The notes beneath the pieces are model-generated. The model was not told the DNA's origin, ran no database searches, and saw only the letters and a program-made list of their open reading frames with translations. Below are positions 1 to 14,000 of a DNA stretch of 64,000 bases, piece by piece. The translations under genes were made by a program, and so were the position numbers. Within the stretch, counting starts at the first letter, position 1, and each line of letters starts with the position of its first letter. Source of the DNA: Velamenicoccus sp964471325 (GTDB taxonomy: Bacteria > Omnitrophota > Gorgyraeia > Velamenicoccales > Velamenicoccaceae); contig CAYYFL010000010.1 of NCBI GenBank assembly GCA_964471325.1, positions 12,551 to 76,550 of the forward strand. The letters run 5' to 3'.

Positions 1-2080
1 CACACGCCGTACTGGGCCACCCAATACTGCATGCCTTTCTTGGCGTCGATATCGGCGAGGACGGCCTCGGCCGCGCGCTGGATGTTCTGGTAAGCGTTCT
101 GTTTCCACTGCTGCAGGACTTCCGAATCCCTGCGCGTCTGGGCATTCTTGGCCAGGCCCTTGACGCTGTCGAGATAATCGATGTAATCCCTGCTCAACAC
201 AAAAGCCGGGTCGTGCTGACGTCGATCAACCGTCGCCACAGGCAAGTTCACCTGCGTCAGAAGATCGTTAAATCTCATCTGTGTCAGGCCGCCGGCCGGA
301 GGCGCCTGCAGCGTCGTGGCCTTCCCTGTCTTCGGATCGATCAGTGTGCCGTAGGTGTCCGGCGACTCGGGAGCTGTCATTCTCGGATACTCAACGATCG
401 CCGGGATAAGCACGGGCTTGCCGTCGATCATCCTCTCAACGGCAAACGGCTTGGCAAAGGTCACGGTCGCGCCCACAGACGCCTTTTCGCCTGTCACAGG
501 ATGCGGCGTATTGGCGCCCATGATATAGATCGGTTGATAGCCCGCGCCGAAGTCTATCTTGATCGTCTCGCCTTCGCCAAGGGTCTGCGTCGGGACCAGT
601 CGGGCCTCTTCCTGGGTCAAAAGGATCGTGCGCGGCGCCTGATCTCTGAATGTGCGGATCAGCATGGCCGGCACGGGGACGCTGTTCTCTTCCACAAGGA
701 CAAATGGCCTGTTGCTCCCCACGGCGCTCTTGATCTGGGCGTAAATGCTCTGTTCAAGATATTTCTGCTCGATGCCTTCAAAGGCAACACGTGTGTCGCG
801 TTCCAGCGTGACCTTGTCTTTGCCGATCTTGATCTCCGTACCCTTGGGCAGGGTAACGACTTTCGGCGCATGGTCGGCATCTAAGACAATCGGCGACTGG
901 GTGCCGTTATTGATCATGAATGTATGATGCTCTCCCACAGTCGTGGTGTTGAAGAGATGGTCGAAATAAGCGACCTTGAGGCCGGGCACGATCATGCGGC
1001 CGTTGGCAGGATTGAAGCGCACGAGCTTGAGCTTGTCCGCCGGAAGTTCAGCCAGCGCCCCGTTATTGAACGTGTAGCTATCTTTCGTGACCTGAGGCAG
1101 ATGGGAAATCTGGACGCCGGCGGGTATTTCCTGGATGCTTGAATAAGGATATATCTGGCGCGTGCGCAGATCGATCTCGCATCCGAAGTTGTTCAGGGCC
1201 TGCAGGTAATTGACGCTCCTCTGCAGGTCCAGCATACCGGAGATCCTCTGTAAGCCGTCGGTCTCCATCCAGGCATTGCTCTTTCTTAAGAATGTCTCTG
1301 TTTCCATGCCGCCGTTCTTTTCCCTATCGGCCTTTGGATAATACATATCGGCCTCTGACAGCAATGCCGTCTGACCAGTCATCAGGTTGCGACGGAAAAT
1401 CTTCTGGGTCGCACCTTTACGCTCAATCCAGTATTCAAAATTCGGGTCGGTATTGGTCAGGGCCTCGACCATGGCCTGCTTCTGGCGCAGGCTATAAATG
1501 ACAACTGCGGAATATCTCTCCGGCTTTTCTCCTTTAAAGATGGCTTTCAGCGCGTAACTGATGACCTCGTTCAAGCCTTCGCCGGGGTTGGTGAGGTTCA
1601 TGTACCCCTTGGACCCTTGCGGGTCCACGGTATTCGTCTGCAGGTTGATCCTCGGGAAGTAACGGAACTCGCCGAACTCGGTATGCAGGACGCGCATCCC
1701 CAGGGCCTCAAATTTCGGATCCGGCAGGAAGCTATGCTTGGAGTTCAGGCCGATGTTGGCGCGCACGATCTTTAAGTCCACGCCCACGCGCGGCGCTTCC
1801 GTGGCGATCGTGAATTTGCCGTGATTGAAGCCGAGCTTGAAGAACAAAAGATGCAGGCCCGTGAAGTCCTGGTCCGTCCAATCCGGAACAATGACGCCGC
1901 CGTCGCCGTTAAAGAGTTTTTCCGTGTTCGGCTGCTGGATAATGTCGGACAGGGCGTCGACAGCCGCGATACCGGCGAGCGTGTAGCCGCCCGCGCCCTG
2001 GATGGTCCCATTGACCGCGCCGTAAGCGATATTGGCGAGGGTGACGAAAGAAGAGGCCTTGCCGTCAAGCTTGACGCCGA
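1..2080 (-). other. Beta-rich region at the window edge, unrecognised
   Basis: From about residue 12635 the protein becomes beta-rich, with alternating hydrophobic residues and many aromatic and Asn residues (GEFRYFPRINLQTN, VVTLPKGTEIKIG). No family is recognised. The frame is still open at base 1, so the real C-terminus lies beyond the window. Confidence 0.5.
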
Positions 2081-5000
2081 AGTTCATGGGACCGATCTGG
2101 GCGAGGTTTGCCAGGGCGTTGTTCGCCTGCGTCTCAAGGCTCAGGTACACGCTCAACAACTGGTCTTTCTGCATGACCTTCGGGTCTTTCAAGACCTTCT
2201 GGATGCTTGCGTTCAGCTTGGCCATGTCTTCGAGGACCTTGGCAATATCCTGCTGCATCTGGGCCATTGCCGCAAGGGTCTTGGCCGGATCAACAGCCTG
2301 CGGCGGGAGATTTTCCATCTGCGCCAGCCGGTCGATGGTCGCTTTCAATTTATCTCTGGAAACTCTCAGCTCTTCTCTGGCCCGTTCAACCTCAAGCCTG
2401 GCCTGATATGCGTCATAAGCTTCCTGCATGCCCTGGGCCTTAAGCTCGAGCTGGCTGATCTGCGTCCTGATATCTTCAAGCTGCTCTGCAACGCCGGGGT
2501 TGGTCTCGACCTGTTGATTCAAGGCGGCGGCCTGGACCTTGAGCGCTTCGATCTTGGCCCTCAGGCTCTCAAGGGCCTGCTTGTCTGCGGCCCAGTCCTT
2601 TCTGTCCGGGACGCCCGCGCCTTCCATCGCGTCCGTCAGCCCCATTTCCTGCTGCCAGAACCTCAACTGCAGGCGCGCGTTGGTCAACTGCTGGTTGGCC
2701 GCGGCAATGGCCTTTGTCTTATCTTCCAAGGCCTGGATGAGCTGGGCTTTTCTGGCCTGCAACGCTGCCAACTCGTCGCGGCCCCTGGAGAGCTGCGTCG
2801 TGACGTCCGTCATCTGTTTTGTGACGGTCTCGAAACGGACCTTCTTTTCTGCGGCCGCGGTCTCGAGTTCCGGCAGCCTCACAGGCAAGAGATAACTGTT
2901 GAATTTAGCGCCCCGCGTCTGCATGCGCACGGCCACGGCCGCGCCCCTGTTGAAGACGCTCAAGTATTTGTGAGGATCATTCTTGACGACGTCATTGATG
3001 GTCGGATAGATATGAGAGGGGCCGACCTGAGCGAAGATCAATTTTCCGATGTCGGAAGCAAAGAAGCCGGTCATCTTCAGGTCGCCGGCGCCGGCCACTG
3101 TCTTGGCCTCTTCCCTGGCCTTCGCCTCATCCATGCCGTAAGCGCGGCCGATGGCAAAGAGCGCCTGCTCCAGCTGCGACGGCGTCTGTAATTGCGGGTT
3201 CAACCCTTTGGCGCGGCCGAGATTATCCAGATGCCATTTGATGAGCGAGGATTCCGGAACCTGCGGAGCCAGGTGATGGAGAGAAGCAACCAAGACCACA
3301 ACCTGCTCTTCGGACATGTGGTCTGCGGTAATGCCTAACGTATTGTTGATATCCTGCCAATAACGTGCGGCGGCCAGGAAGTGCAGGTCGCTGGCTGAGC
3401 GGGCATGATTCGCATCAAAGGCGACATCGTCCCACGCCATGTTCCTGGCTGCCGGCACCTGCGTCTGATAAGCCTCAATAGTGGACTTATCAATCTGATA
3501 TTGCCCAAGCGACATGGCCCGATAATCACCAATGCCAAGATGTTTGGAAACAAACACCGTTGTATCGTGATGAACATCGGTCAAGCCATATCCTGTGCCC
3601 AACGAAAGAATTCCGCCGCCTACCAGAAGCAAGCCGAGCCAGCCGGCATATTTGATGGAACGATTATGTCTCCTAGCTCCAAACCAAATCGTCAAAGAAG
3701 AAACCAGGGCAAAGAGACTGAAGCCGACCGCTTCCTTCCACCCTATCTTCCTGCCAACCTGTGACTCATAGTATTTCGTCCCGTCCAAAATACCCTGGTT
3801 GTTGCGCTTGTAGGCATTCTCAAGGGCTGTCTTGTTCTTGTTCTTCCAATCCTGGACCGCCGCCAGCGCCGCGTCATTGTCTGCCTGCGCCTGCGTCACG
3901 ACGGGTTTGAGGGTCGTCAGGTTCGTCTGGGTCTCCGTGATGGTAAGCGTCGTGTTGGATATCTTGGCGTCGATATCCCGCAGCTCCGCCTCAAGGCCAG
4001 CCTTCTCTTTCTCCAGGGCATCCACCTTTGCCTGCGCATCCTGCACCGCACGTTTTGCGGCCTTGAATTCCGTCCCCGTCTTGATGACCTGGGCGCGGTC
4101 CTCCTCTGTCGTCGGCACGCTCCACGTCTTGGCCAGGGCGGCCACAACGAGTTTCGGCGTACGGTCCGCATTAAAGAGGCCCCAATATTCTTCATTGGCA
4201 AAGTTATCGGCCGGCACGCCGCCATGCGCAAAGCCGCCCGCATCATGCGCCTGCGGATTGCCCGCTTTGTGCCACTCATCGGTAAGAGACATGAACGTGA
4301 CGCCGCTGCAAATGTTGCGATAGGCATCCGCCTGCCTCCAGATCCTCGCGTTGGCATCTGCCTGCATCTGTTCATCCACCTGGCCGGTCACAACCTGGGC
4401 ACCGGTGGCATCGGTCTTGACTTCGGTCGTCCTGAAAGAATCGGCGCCGGCCTCGGAGAGGTACATCGGCTTCGTGGACAACGCCTCCCATTGTTCGAAA
4501 ATGTTGTTGGCCTGCTCGTCGCCGGTGAAGGCCGCCGGATCGTTCCATCTATAGGTATTGATGCCCCAGAAATCAACGGAAGGCGTCGCGGCCAGGAATT
4601 CCGGCGTCGGCAATTCTCCGTGCGCCGTCGTCACAGGCAGCTTGCGCAGGCCGGGATGCTGGCCATAGAGGCCGTGGATGGACTTGGCCGCTTTTTCAAG
4701 CGTCTGGGCCCACTTCATCTGAGCCTGCTGGACCAGCTCGGCCTTGGTCTCAGGAGAAATATCTTTCGGAATGGTGACGAAGTATTCGGGATGCAAGTTA
4801 TATTCATTGCCCAGCGACCAGGCGAGCACCGCCGGATGATTGGCAAATTTGTGGATGTAAGCAAGGTAATAACCCGCTGTCTCGGGGCTGGCGCCGACAA
4901 TATCTTCCAGGCTGAAGCCCACGATGACCTTGATATGGTGCTGCTGCAGGGCATTGAGGACCTGTTCGCTGACAGGCCTGTATGTCCTGACGGTATTGGC

Positions 5001-8000
5001 GTTGAGCTGGACCAGCATGTTGAGGTCCGGCGCGCGGAAGCCCGTTCCGGCGGTCACGCCGCGGATCTGGAAGACCTCATTGCCGATCTTGATCGTGCGG
5101 CCGTCGATGATCACAGGCGGCACCTGCAATTCTGCAGACCTGACAGCCCGATCCCGGCCTGTTGCGCCGGAATCCACATAAGCTGTGCCGTCAAGGACCC
5201 TGCCGTTCTGGTAGGCGGCGATGTAGTTCTTCGTTTCATTGGGCATCACGCCATTGGCGACCCTATTGATGCCGGCATTGTATGCCCACAGGACGTTTTC
5301 AACCGTCACGGCCAAACCTTTATTCCTGAGCATCGCGGGGATCTGTTTGGTCAGGTACCACTTGCCCACTTCCAGGTTCTTGGCTGCATCGAACATCTCA
5401 TCCCAGGAATACGTGTGCCCTGGATGATTGTCGTTGTAATCCTGCAGGGCATCAGGCATGATCTGGGCAACGCCCCTGGCGCCGGCCGAGCTCACAGCGG
5501 AAGGATCGCCGTCGGCTTCGACCTTCCTGATCCATCTCCACATCGCCTCAAAATCAACGCCGCCCTGGACCACAGGGGTTTTGACCTCAGGCAAGGCTTT
5601 CGGGGCCAGCGGATAGAGGTTCGGGGTCTTATCTTTATCTGTGGCCGGCTGCTGGAGCGTCGGCTGAGTGCGCGTCATGGCGTTGTTTTCCCAGTACGGC
5701 TGGCCTTTGGCCAGGCCGTAATCTGATTGATGGACACCCTGGGCCAACGCTGCACACCCGACCGACATGCTGGACAAAAGAACGATGGCCAATCCTAACA
5801 AAATGCCTCTCCTCTTCCAACCCTTGGCCAAGAACAATAAAGGAAGGGCGAGTAAACCAAGGGCGCCCACAGCCAAAGAGGCACCCTCGTCGGTCCGAGG
5901 ATGCTCGTAGCTTTGCCGGATCTGGCGATAATGCTCATCCGGATTGGATATGTTGGCCAGCGACTGCTTCAACTCCGAATGAAGCTGCTGTGTCTGGGCG
6001 TCCATTTTGTACGTCTGGACGTATTCTGTCTGCGCCTGGGCCGCCCAACCGCCCGTGGCAATACCCGTCACAAAGACGACGTTGACCAAAGACAGCGCCC
6101 ATTTCGGCTTCACAACGGAGAATACGATAAAGGCCGCCAGGCCCGCAATGCCGCCCGCCAACCCCCATGTCCCAAGCGCGGCGATGCTCCACAGACCTAA
6201 GATATGGACCACGCCAACGGCGATGGCCAGCGTGAAGACGGCCATGAATATGTTGCCGCCGGCCGTCTCCAGGGCCACCTGCCAGAGATTGCTGCGGTAA
6301 TGCGCCTGCCTGAGCCCATCCTGGGAGGATCTCTGCTTATCCACTCTGCTGTGGATCCGGGCCAGGCGAGGCACCAGATAGAAGGCTGCGGCAATGCTGA
6401 AAACGACGATGGCCGATGAGGCAAACAGGCTGGCAATACCTCCTATGGCCAATGCCGAAGTGAACATCGCAGGAGCAAAGGAAGCCAGAGCCGTGACACC
6501 TCCAAAGATCGCCAGGGCGGCCGCGATCCCTTTGATCACGGCGTTGATGCCGATGATCTTGTCGCCGGCCCGATAAGGGATCATGTAGAAGAAACCAATC
6601 AGGGAGGCGAGCATCACGGCTGTGCCGGCGACGGTGACAAACATAGGCAAGCCTAAAATGGTCAATAAGCCGATGCCTGAGAGGCCGACGATGGCAAAGA
6701 TTGTCGCCTCCACTATCCTCATCGAATGCTTGTAGGGGACTGTCGCGCTGAAACTCAAATCCTTATAGCCGGCGACCATCCTTACGGCTGCCGCCGCGAA
6801 ACCAAGGATCACAATCAATCCGGCAGCAAGAACCCCGCCGGCGGCCGGGAGGCCCAAAATGACGTTGGCCAGCAAGAAGACGAGGGCGCCGCTGGCCAGG
6901 TACGGCGCGCAATAAACATAAAGCCCTGAGAGCCACTTGACCACGGCCAGGCCCACATTGCCGGAGATGGCGGCGTTGTCCTGCCTTGATACGCCTTTGA
7001 CAATGCGCCAGAAATCGGCGTCGGTCCTGTCTTTCATCTGCATCGGCTGGATGACCATCTTCTGCACCATCCACAGAAGCCCGACGCCGGATACGACCAA
7101 TACGATGGCTGCGGCCAGGAGTATCGGATGCGCTAAAAGCGCCGCCTTGAGCCCCGCAACCCATCCGCCGAAACCGAAGAATGAGGCGATCTTGGCCGCG
7201 ATGCCGGCCTTCAGGAAATAATATCCTCCGGCCACGGCCGCCGCTGTCCCTACTGCAAAGAAGGCCGCCGAGCGCACCCGCATCCTGCTGAAGAACGAAT
7301 TCGGGGCCCGCGCGGACAGAGGCTGGTTCCTTCTGATCTTCTTAATAATGTGTTCATAAAGGAGGATCTCTTCATTCCTGATGGTGGTCTTGGCTGCCAG
7401 GCTCAGGGCTTTTTCATATTCCACGGCCGCGCTGAATTTCACTCCGGTCCTTCCTCTCCATCCGGCGTTGAACTCGCGGGCCAAATCATTGATCCTTCTC
7501 CTGGCCTTGGCTGTCGCGGCGTTGAACTCTTGCCAGCTAAGCCCCAGGATCCTGAGCGCGATGATGCCGTATTGCCTGACCTCCTCGTCGGTTAACGCGT
7601 CGGCCGCCTTGGCCCCCAGCCGGTCCCTCAGCCACTGTCTCGTCCTCTCCACCGTCAAGAACTGGCTGCGCCGCTGCTGATGTTCCTTTTCAATGGCTTC
7701 GTAGGATTTTTCGGCCTGCTGTCTGACGCGGTTGGCGGCGATGCGCTGCTCGTTGATGATCCGCCTCAAGGCGCCGACGATCGCCTCGACCACCTGTCCC
7801 TCGAGGGGTTCTTGCGAACCGCGGCCGATCTGGCCGCCCAAGATCCTCTCCGCTTCGGCCACGACATCGGGATGCTGCCGCACAAAAATGTCGTCCCCTA
7901 AAGACCAATATCTCTGCCAGGTCCCTTTTCTGCGGATCCTGCCGCGGGCCTGGATGTCCTCTTCTTCGGAGACATCGCAATAGCCGGAATAGCCATGGAT

Positions 8001-11000
8001 CTGCTCCGCCTGAATATCGATCCCCGTGCCGGCAACATTGGTGACGATGGCGATCAAGCCTTTTTCCGCAGTCAACCGCCTCACCAGTTCTTCTGTCTGG
8101 TCCTGGTTGGCGGCGGTCAACAGGATGATCGCTTCCGCCGGAATGCCCGCTGCAATCAATTTCTCCCTTAACGCCTCGGCGACGGCGGACGCGTAGGCAT
8201 GCGCCTTGATAAAGAAGGACCAGCTGTCCTTGTCGCGTCCATAGGTCTCGACGACATCCCGGACCAGCGCCGCCGTCTTCGGATCATCCGCGCCATCCCG
8301 CGGCCCAGCGAAGAGAACAGGGGCTTCGACGTCCAATTCAGTATTGGCCGATGCGGGCATCCGGTGGACCGACGCCTGCGGATCCACTTCCCGGATCTCC
8401 GCCTCGGCGGCCTCGCTGATACTCCCCGAGCAACCGGCGAACAGGATATTGTTCTCCAGGCGCAGGAGGCCGGCTTCGGAAATCCGCGAGAGCGTCTCTG
8501 TCTCGGGTTCGATCTCGCGGCCCTCGAGCGCCGCGATGGCCTGGCCCAATCCGTCGCTGTAGCGGCGGCCGACCATGTGCTGCCCGCTCTTTTCGTCGAC
8601 GATCTCGGTGCGGCCGTCGTGCACAAAATGCCTGAATCCGACACGGTGATAATAATAAGCGGTCAGCGCCTGCTTGACGCGGTGCTGCCATTCGTCGAAG
8701 TCGCCCTTGGCCTCTTGAGGCATATGCGTCTTTAAGAATTCGTCGCCCTTCTTGGTGAAGGTGATAAGTTCCTGGCTGTCGTCCTTCGTGTAGTGGCGGT
8801 CCAGGACCAAGGATCCGACGATGTCCTTGGCGGCGGCGATCATCTGTTTGATGTCTTCCCAACCCTCGACCTGTTGGCCTGAAATGATGTGATCTGAAGA
8901 TTCGCTGTGGATCTCATCCTTGATGGTCGCCCATTCCCTTGACGCCTGTCCCTGCTCTTGCGTGGAAGAAGCGATATCCGCTTCATAGCGCTGATCGAAG
9001 GCGAATTCGCTGGAGATGCCGTAGAATATGTCGCCGTCTCTGTAGGCGGCCGTGCGTATCTGCTGCGGATCGGTCCCAGCGACCCTCTTCAAATCTCCTG
9101 CCGCCGGATCATAAACATAAGTAGCCTTCACCGCCTCCTCCTGGCCGCTGATCGCCCTTTCGGTGGCGAAATAATATATCTTCCTGTGAGGCAGGATCTT
9201 TCCGGCCATGCGGGCGTTCCTTGCGGCGAGTTCCGGCGACTTATCAAAGACGCGGGCGGCCAAACGAGGATGGGCCTTGCGCATCGTTCCAAGCACGGCT
9301 TCGAGCGACGCGATGATGGAGAAGGACTTTCCGGAGTTCGTGGAGGCCTCGACCTTCCCGCCGGCGGCCATTCTGCGGCTGACTTCTTTCTGGGCGGCGG
9401 CCTTGTCTTCCCTCCAGGCATCTGCCCTGGAATTCAGGACCCTCTGACCCTCGGCCAATCCTCTTTCTTTTTCGAATTCCGCGGCGATCCTGCCGAACAC
9501 CTGATCAACAACGCGCTCGATCCCCGCCGTATCCGCTGAAGGCGCCTTGCTGCGGCTGACAGGCGACGATACCGTCTTCTGTCCGGCCATCAATGAAGAA
9601 GTTAATGAGACTTTAAGGCCAGACCTGAAAGTCTCATTAACGGCCGGCGAGTCCGCCAGCAGGCGAGACTTCGCCGCAGGCGAGCTGACGGCCGCAGGCT
9701 TGACGAACCCGCCGTTGTTCTCGATCTTCTGGATATGGTTCCTGACATCAAACGGCAGCTTACCGAAGTTTTCCTGCCACTGCTTGTCGGAGGCGATCTG
9801 ATATTTTTCAACAAAGCCCCTCAAATTCCCCGGTCCCCACGCGTAAGCCGCGATCCCCATCACCTGACGGCTGGCAAAGGAAGCATACGGCGCCATCAGG
9901 ACCACCAGATACGCAGAGGCGCCCGCCATCGCATAGGTATAATGCTGCGGCCGAACCATCTTGTTGTAAATCTCCCCGGCCAATACAGTTCTCTTCCTGT
10001 CGCTATTCAGGAGCTTGCGTGTCGCGGCATCCGCTACATCCAGGCGCGCCATGCCATTCCAGGTCAAGAGACCCTGCAGGGTCATCAGGGCGGCATGTTC
10101 GTAGGCCGGCAGGTGATTGCTGGCGGCATATGCGTTCACGAGATCTCTGACATACTCCAGGACCGCACCGATTGCATTCTTTTGGATCTGGACGACGCTG
10201 CGGGCGCCTGCGGCCGCACCGACATGGATATCCAGATTCGATTCAGCCCTCATGACCGCGAAGATAAGATTGGCGCTGATTTCGCCGTTCGTCATGAACC
10301 CGATCTTCTCTGCGGCCTGCTCGACCTTCTCGAAGTCCAGCTTAACTGTTGCAGCTTTTCTGGCGGCAGCGAACACAGGCGAAGCAAAAGGCAGGGAATC
10401 AACAGCCGCCAGCGCCGCCGTCAACCCGGTGAACTTCAAGAAGTCCCTGCGGCTGATGCTGGCCGGGCTGGAGGAATCGGCTAAGACATTAAGGTTTATT
10501 TCATTCCGATTCTGAGTGCGGAGCCTCCTCGAAAGAGGACGTCCTGAGTGGAGCGAAGGGCTGGAGAGAGAAACCGTCTCGCTCGTGACATTGATCTTCC
10601 TCGTATGGATCTGGAGGTCCTCATCCCAAGCCAAAGGCGTGAACTCAAACCGGCTGTCGGCATAACCGGTCTTCTCCATCACGCGGACGAGAGGCGTCTG
10701 GCGGACTGCCGGGATCGTCTCAAGAACAACACCGTTCTCCTGCAGGGCTTCGAGGGCCGGCACAAGAACAGTCACATAGCTGTCTCTCATCCTTGCGATC
10801 TCGATGCCAGGAGAAGTAGTCAGGCCCATAATCGCCGCCAGGACTTCCGGCAATACTGTTGCGTTCATGCCAATGAGTTGCGGATACTGCGTCAAGAGGG
10901 CGGAAACCCTTGCATCGCTCAAGCTGCGGCCATAATCGAAAGCGGCCTGATGCAAGACGGCAATGGTCGGTTGGTTGACGACATGGGTCCTTCTGGCGCG

Positions 11001-14000
11001 CCCTTGCGTATAGGCGGCCACGATATCCTTGAGGGCGGCCATCGTAAAGGTCCCGATCCCGTTGGCCTTGAGGTAGTTGACGTTGGTTTCTTTAACGTCC
11101 ATGCCCGCAGGGGTGAACTCGACAGACATGGAAACGATAAGGATCTTATTGCCCCTTCTGGCCGCCGGATGATATTCCAGGGCCGGACACTCGGAGGCCC
11201 TTGGATTCCAGAAGCCGCTGATGTCCGCTGTGACGACGTTCTCCAAACCTTCCTGTTCAAAGACATCAGCGGAGAACGCGATCTTCGTCGGCCCGACCGT
11301 GTGCTGCAGGCCGTTGAACCGTTCTTCAAGGACGCTCCTGAGCGAAGCTCCGGCGACTTTTGTCATCGGCGAGCTGATCGCTGACGAAGAAGTATCATCA
11401 TTTACCGGAGCCGTTGTGACAGAGCGCGGTTCAAAAGAAGCATATCCACTCGCCAAGGATCCCGCCAACCCTCTGAAAGATACGCCTTGTGCCAAATCGG
11501 CAAAAATGCTTTCCTGCATTTCATCTATTGAAACCGAGGCTTCCATGGCCGGCGCTGCTTCTGTCTTCTTTCTCCAAGTGAAATCGCTATAGAGGAACGG
11601 CCCAAGCAACATGCTCGCCATGGCCAGAGCCGGCACGATAGAAACGTCGCTCAGATTCTGCGCATACAAACCTTTGAAGGCAAAATAGAGCGCCGCGACA
11701 GAGAGACCGAACGCATTGCTCTTGATGACTTCATATAATGTCGGCTGAGCAGCCTTGCCTTTGAAGGTGATCCTGAATCCTTCTTTCTTGCCCGCGACGG
11801 CCGCGAGCGTCCCCACGGCGATCGTCGGAACAACCGTATTGAAAATACCTGTCAGCGACGGGATGCGGCCGACGATCTTAATAGCCTTCGCCGTATTGCC
11901 GGCCCTCAACTCGCTGATGCTCTTGGCAAGAATAGGAATCATGGGGCTGCCGTAGATCAACAAGAGGCTGGCCGTCACAGACGGCGTATGCGGCAAGAAT
12001 TCATAACCGAAGGCGAATGGAATAATGAAGCCGGCAGTAATATATGTCGAAAGATGGAGGAAGAGATCGATCTTCTCCTGCCACTTGAATTCTTTCGACT
12101 TAAGGATCTTGCCGGTCCTGCCGAGGAAGAGCTGCGTCGTGCCGAAAGACCACTTTCTGACCTGCTTCTGGAACTCAACGAGGGTCTCTGGGGCCCACTC
12201 GCCCGTCACGACATACGGAATATACTTACCGTGATATCCCGCGAGTCTGGCTTCAATAGCCGTATCCAGATCTTCGGAAACAGTGGTACGCCATCCCCCG
12301 ATCTCCTCAAGGACACTGGAACGCCAGATGCCGTTGTGGCCGCCGAATGTGGTGAAGCCGTACTTCGTGCGGACGGTCCCGAGCGACCTGCCGATTTCAG
12401 TGCCGACAGCCAATGTCTTAACAAGCCTGTTCTCATTCTTGTTGGTCACGACCATTTCAAGCTGGACAAAGCCGAGCTTGCTCTCCGCATAGAATTCCGG
12501 CAGGGCCTGACGCAGCATAAACGGCGGAATGGTGGAATCCACATCAAGGACGAGAATGAATTCGCCACGGGCCGTCTGCATGCCGAGATTCAGATTCCCC
12601 GCCTTATATCCTTCTGTGCCATCCCTGTGGATAAAGACAACGTTCTGGCCTGCATGCTCTTCGGCATAAGCTTTCAGCAGCTCGTAATTCCTGTTAGGTA
12701 AGCCGTCCTTTGTCCTTATGTCGGAATTATCGATTACCTGGATCTCAAGGAGGTGTTTCGGATAATCCAAGGCCATCGCTGAATCCAAGGTCATCCTGGC
12801 CACATCAAACGGCTCATTACGACACGGGATCTGGACTGTAACCTTAGGCAGCCCCTGGTCGGCCACAGGAGCCAATGGCTGGTGCTTCTTGACAAAGACG
12901 CTGGCAATGCCGAAGCCCAGCATAGAATAGCTGCGCAGGATAGAAAGCACAAACCATGCCGACATCGGAGCAATAGCTGCAAGATAAGGATGGTGATTAA
13001 CGACTTCATAGCCGGAGAAGGCTGTGGCTGCCAGGATCACGGTATAGAGGAGCTCTTTCTGGACAAAGTGGCTCAACCGCTGGCGGCTCTGAACGACAGC
13101 ATTCTTCAAGAACGACGTTGTTGTCTGGAGGGCCGGCAGGGCCGGCGAAGAAAGTGTTACGATTTCAGTGGAATTCGGAGAATTTTCAAGGAGACCAGGT
13201 ACAAAAAGTCCCTCTGTCCGCGAGAAGGGTATTTCTTCGCTGAGGGTATATGTATTCTTGAGATCGCTTAAGCTCCTTTCGGCCTGGATCTGTGCTTCTG
13301 CCGCATAAATGAGCCTGCCGGTCTCAAGACCGGTCGTTTCTATTGTGTTTCTATCGTATTTCGCGCTGTCATGGGTGACGAGGGAAGTCCTCTGACCAAC
13401 CGCAGGACATGATACACCCCGGGCACCTGTCTCACCTACTCTATCAAGATCCTCGTGAGATGCGCTTGCGAGCGTTTCGCTGACCGCAGCATACCTTAAT
13501 TGAGGCATGCCCGCGATGGAAGTTGGCGTACTCCCATCGATCCTGGCTTCCAGCCCAGTTGCGCCATACAGCGTGCTCACGTTAGGCGGCGTGAGTTTCA
13601 CGGTGGCCAGGCCTTCTGCCTTGGGCGCCACACCTAAGATTGCCCGCTCAACTACTGTGCTTCTCGCGCTTACCAGGTCTCCAGAGATCGTTCGATCAGG
13701 ACAAATTACACTCTGGGCACCTGCCTCACCAGAAATCTCAATATTTCCGGTGACACTGCCTAACTCTTTAACTTCTAAAGAGTTAGAAGAAACAACCAAT
13801 ATTTTGCCGTAACCAGTTGCAGTGGATTCCCATGGGTGATACACCGAACTGGAAGCAGGGATACTTCCAGCCGGCGCCCAAACACCTGGGGATCTGGCAG
13901 GAGAAGAGACTCCGTTGACCATGGAGACAAGACCAGCGATCTCCTGGGCCGACGGACCATAGGTAAGAACATCAAACATCAGCCTTGAAGTAGCGGGATT

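Noticed and set aside
1821..3191. 456-codon plus-strand frame opposite the giant gene
   Set aside because: It is antisense to coiled-coil codons with high G/C third positions, which create long shadow frames; its product is rich in Arg, Leu, His and Gly without recognisable motifs.
13404..13730. CRISPR array
   Set aside because: Only two imperfect 33-bp copies, inside coding sequence and 294 bp apart; no repeat-spacer periodicity and no cas genes anywhere in the window.
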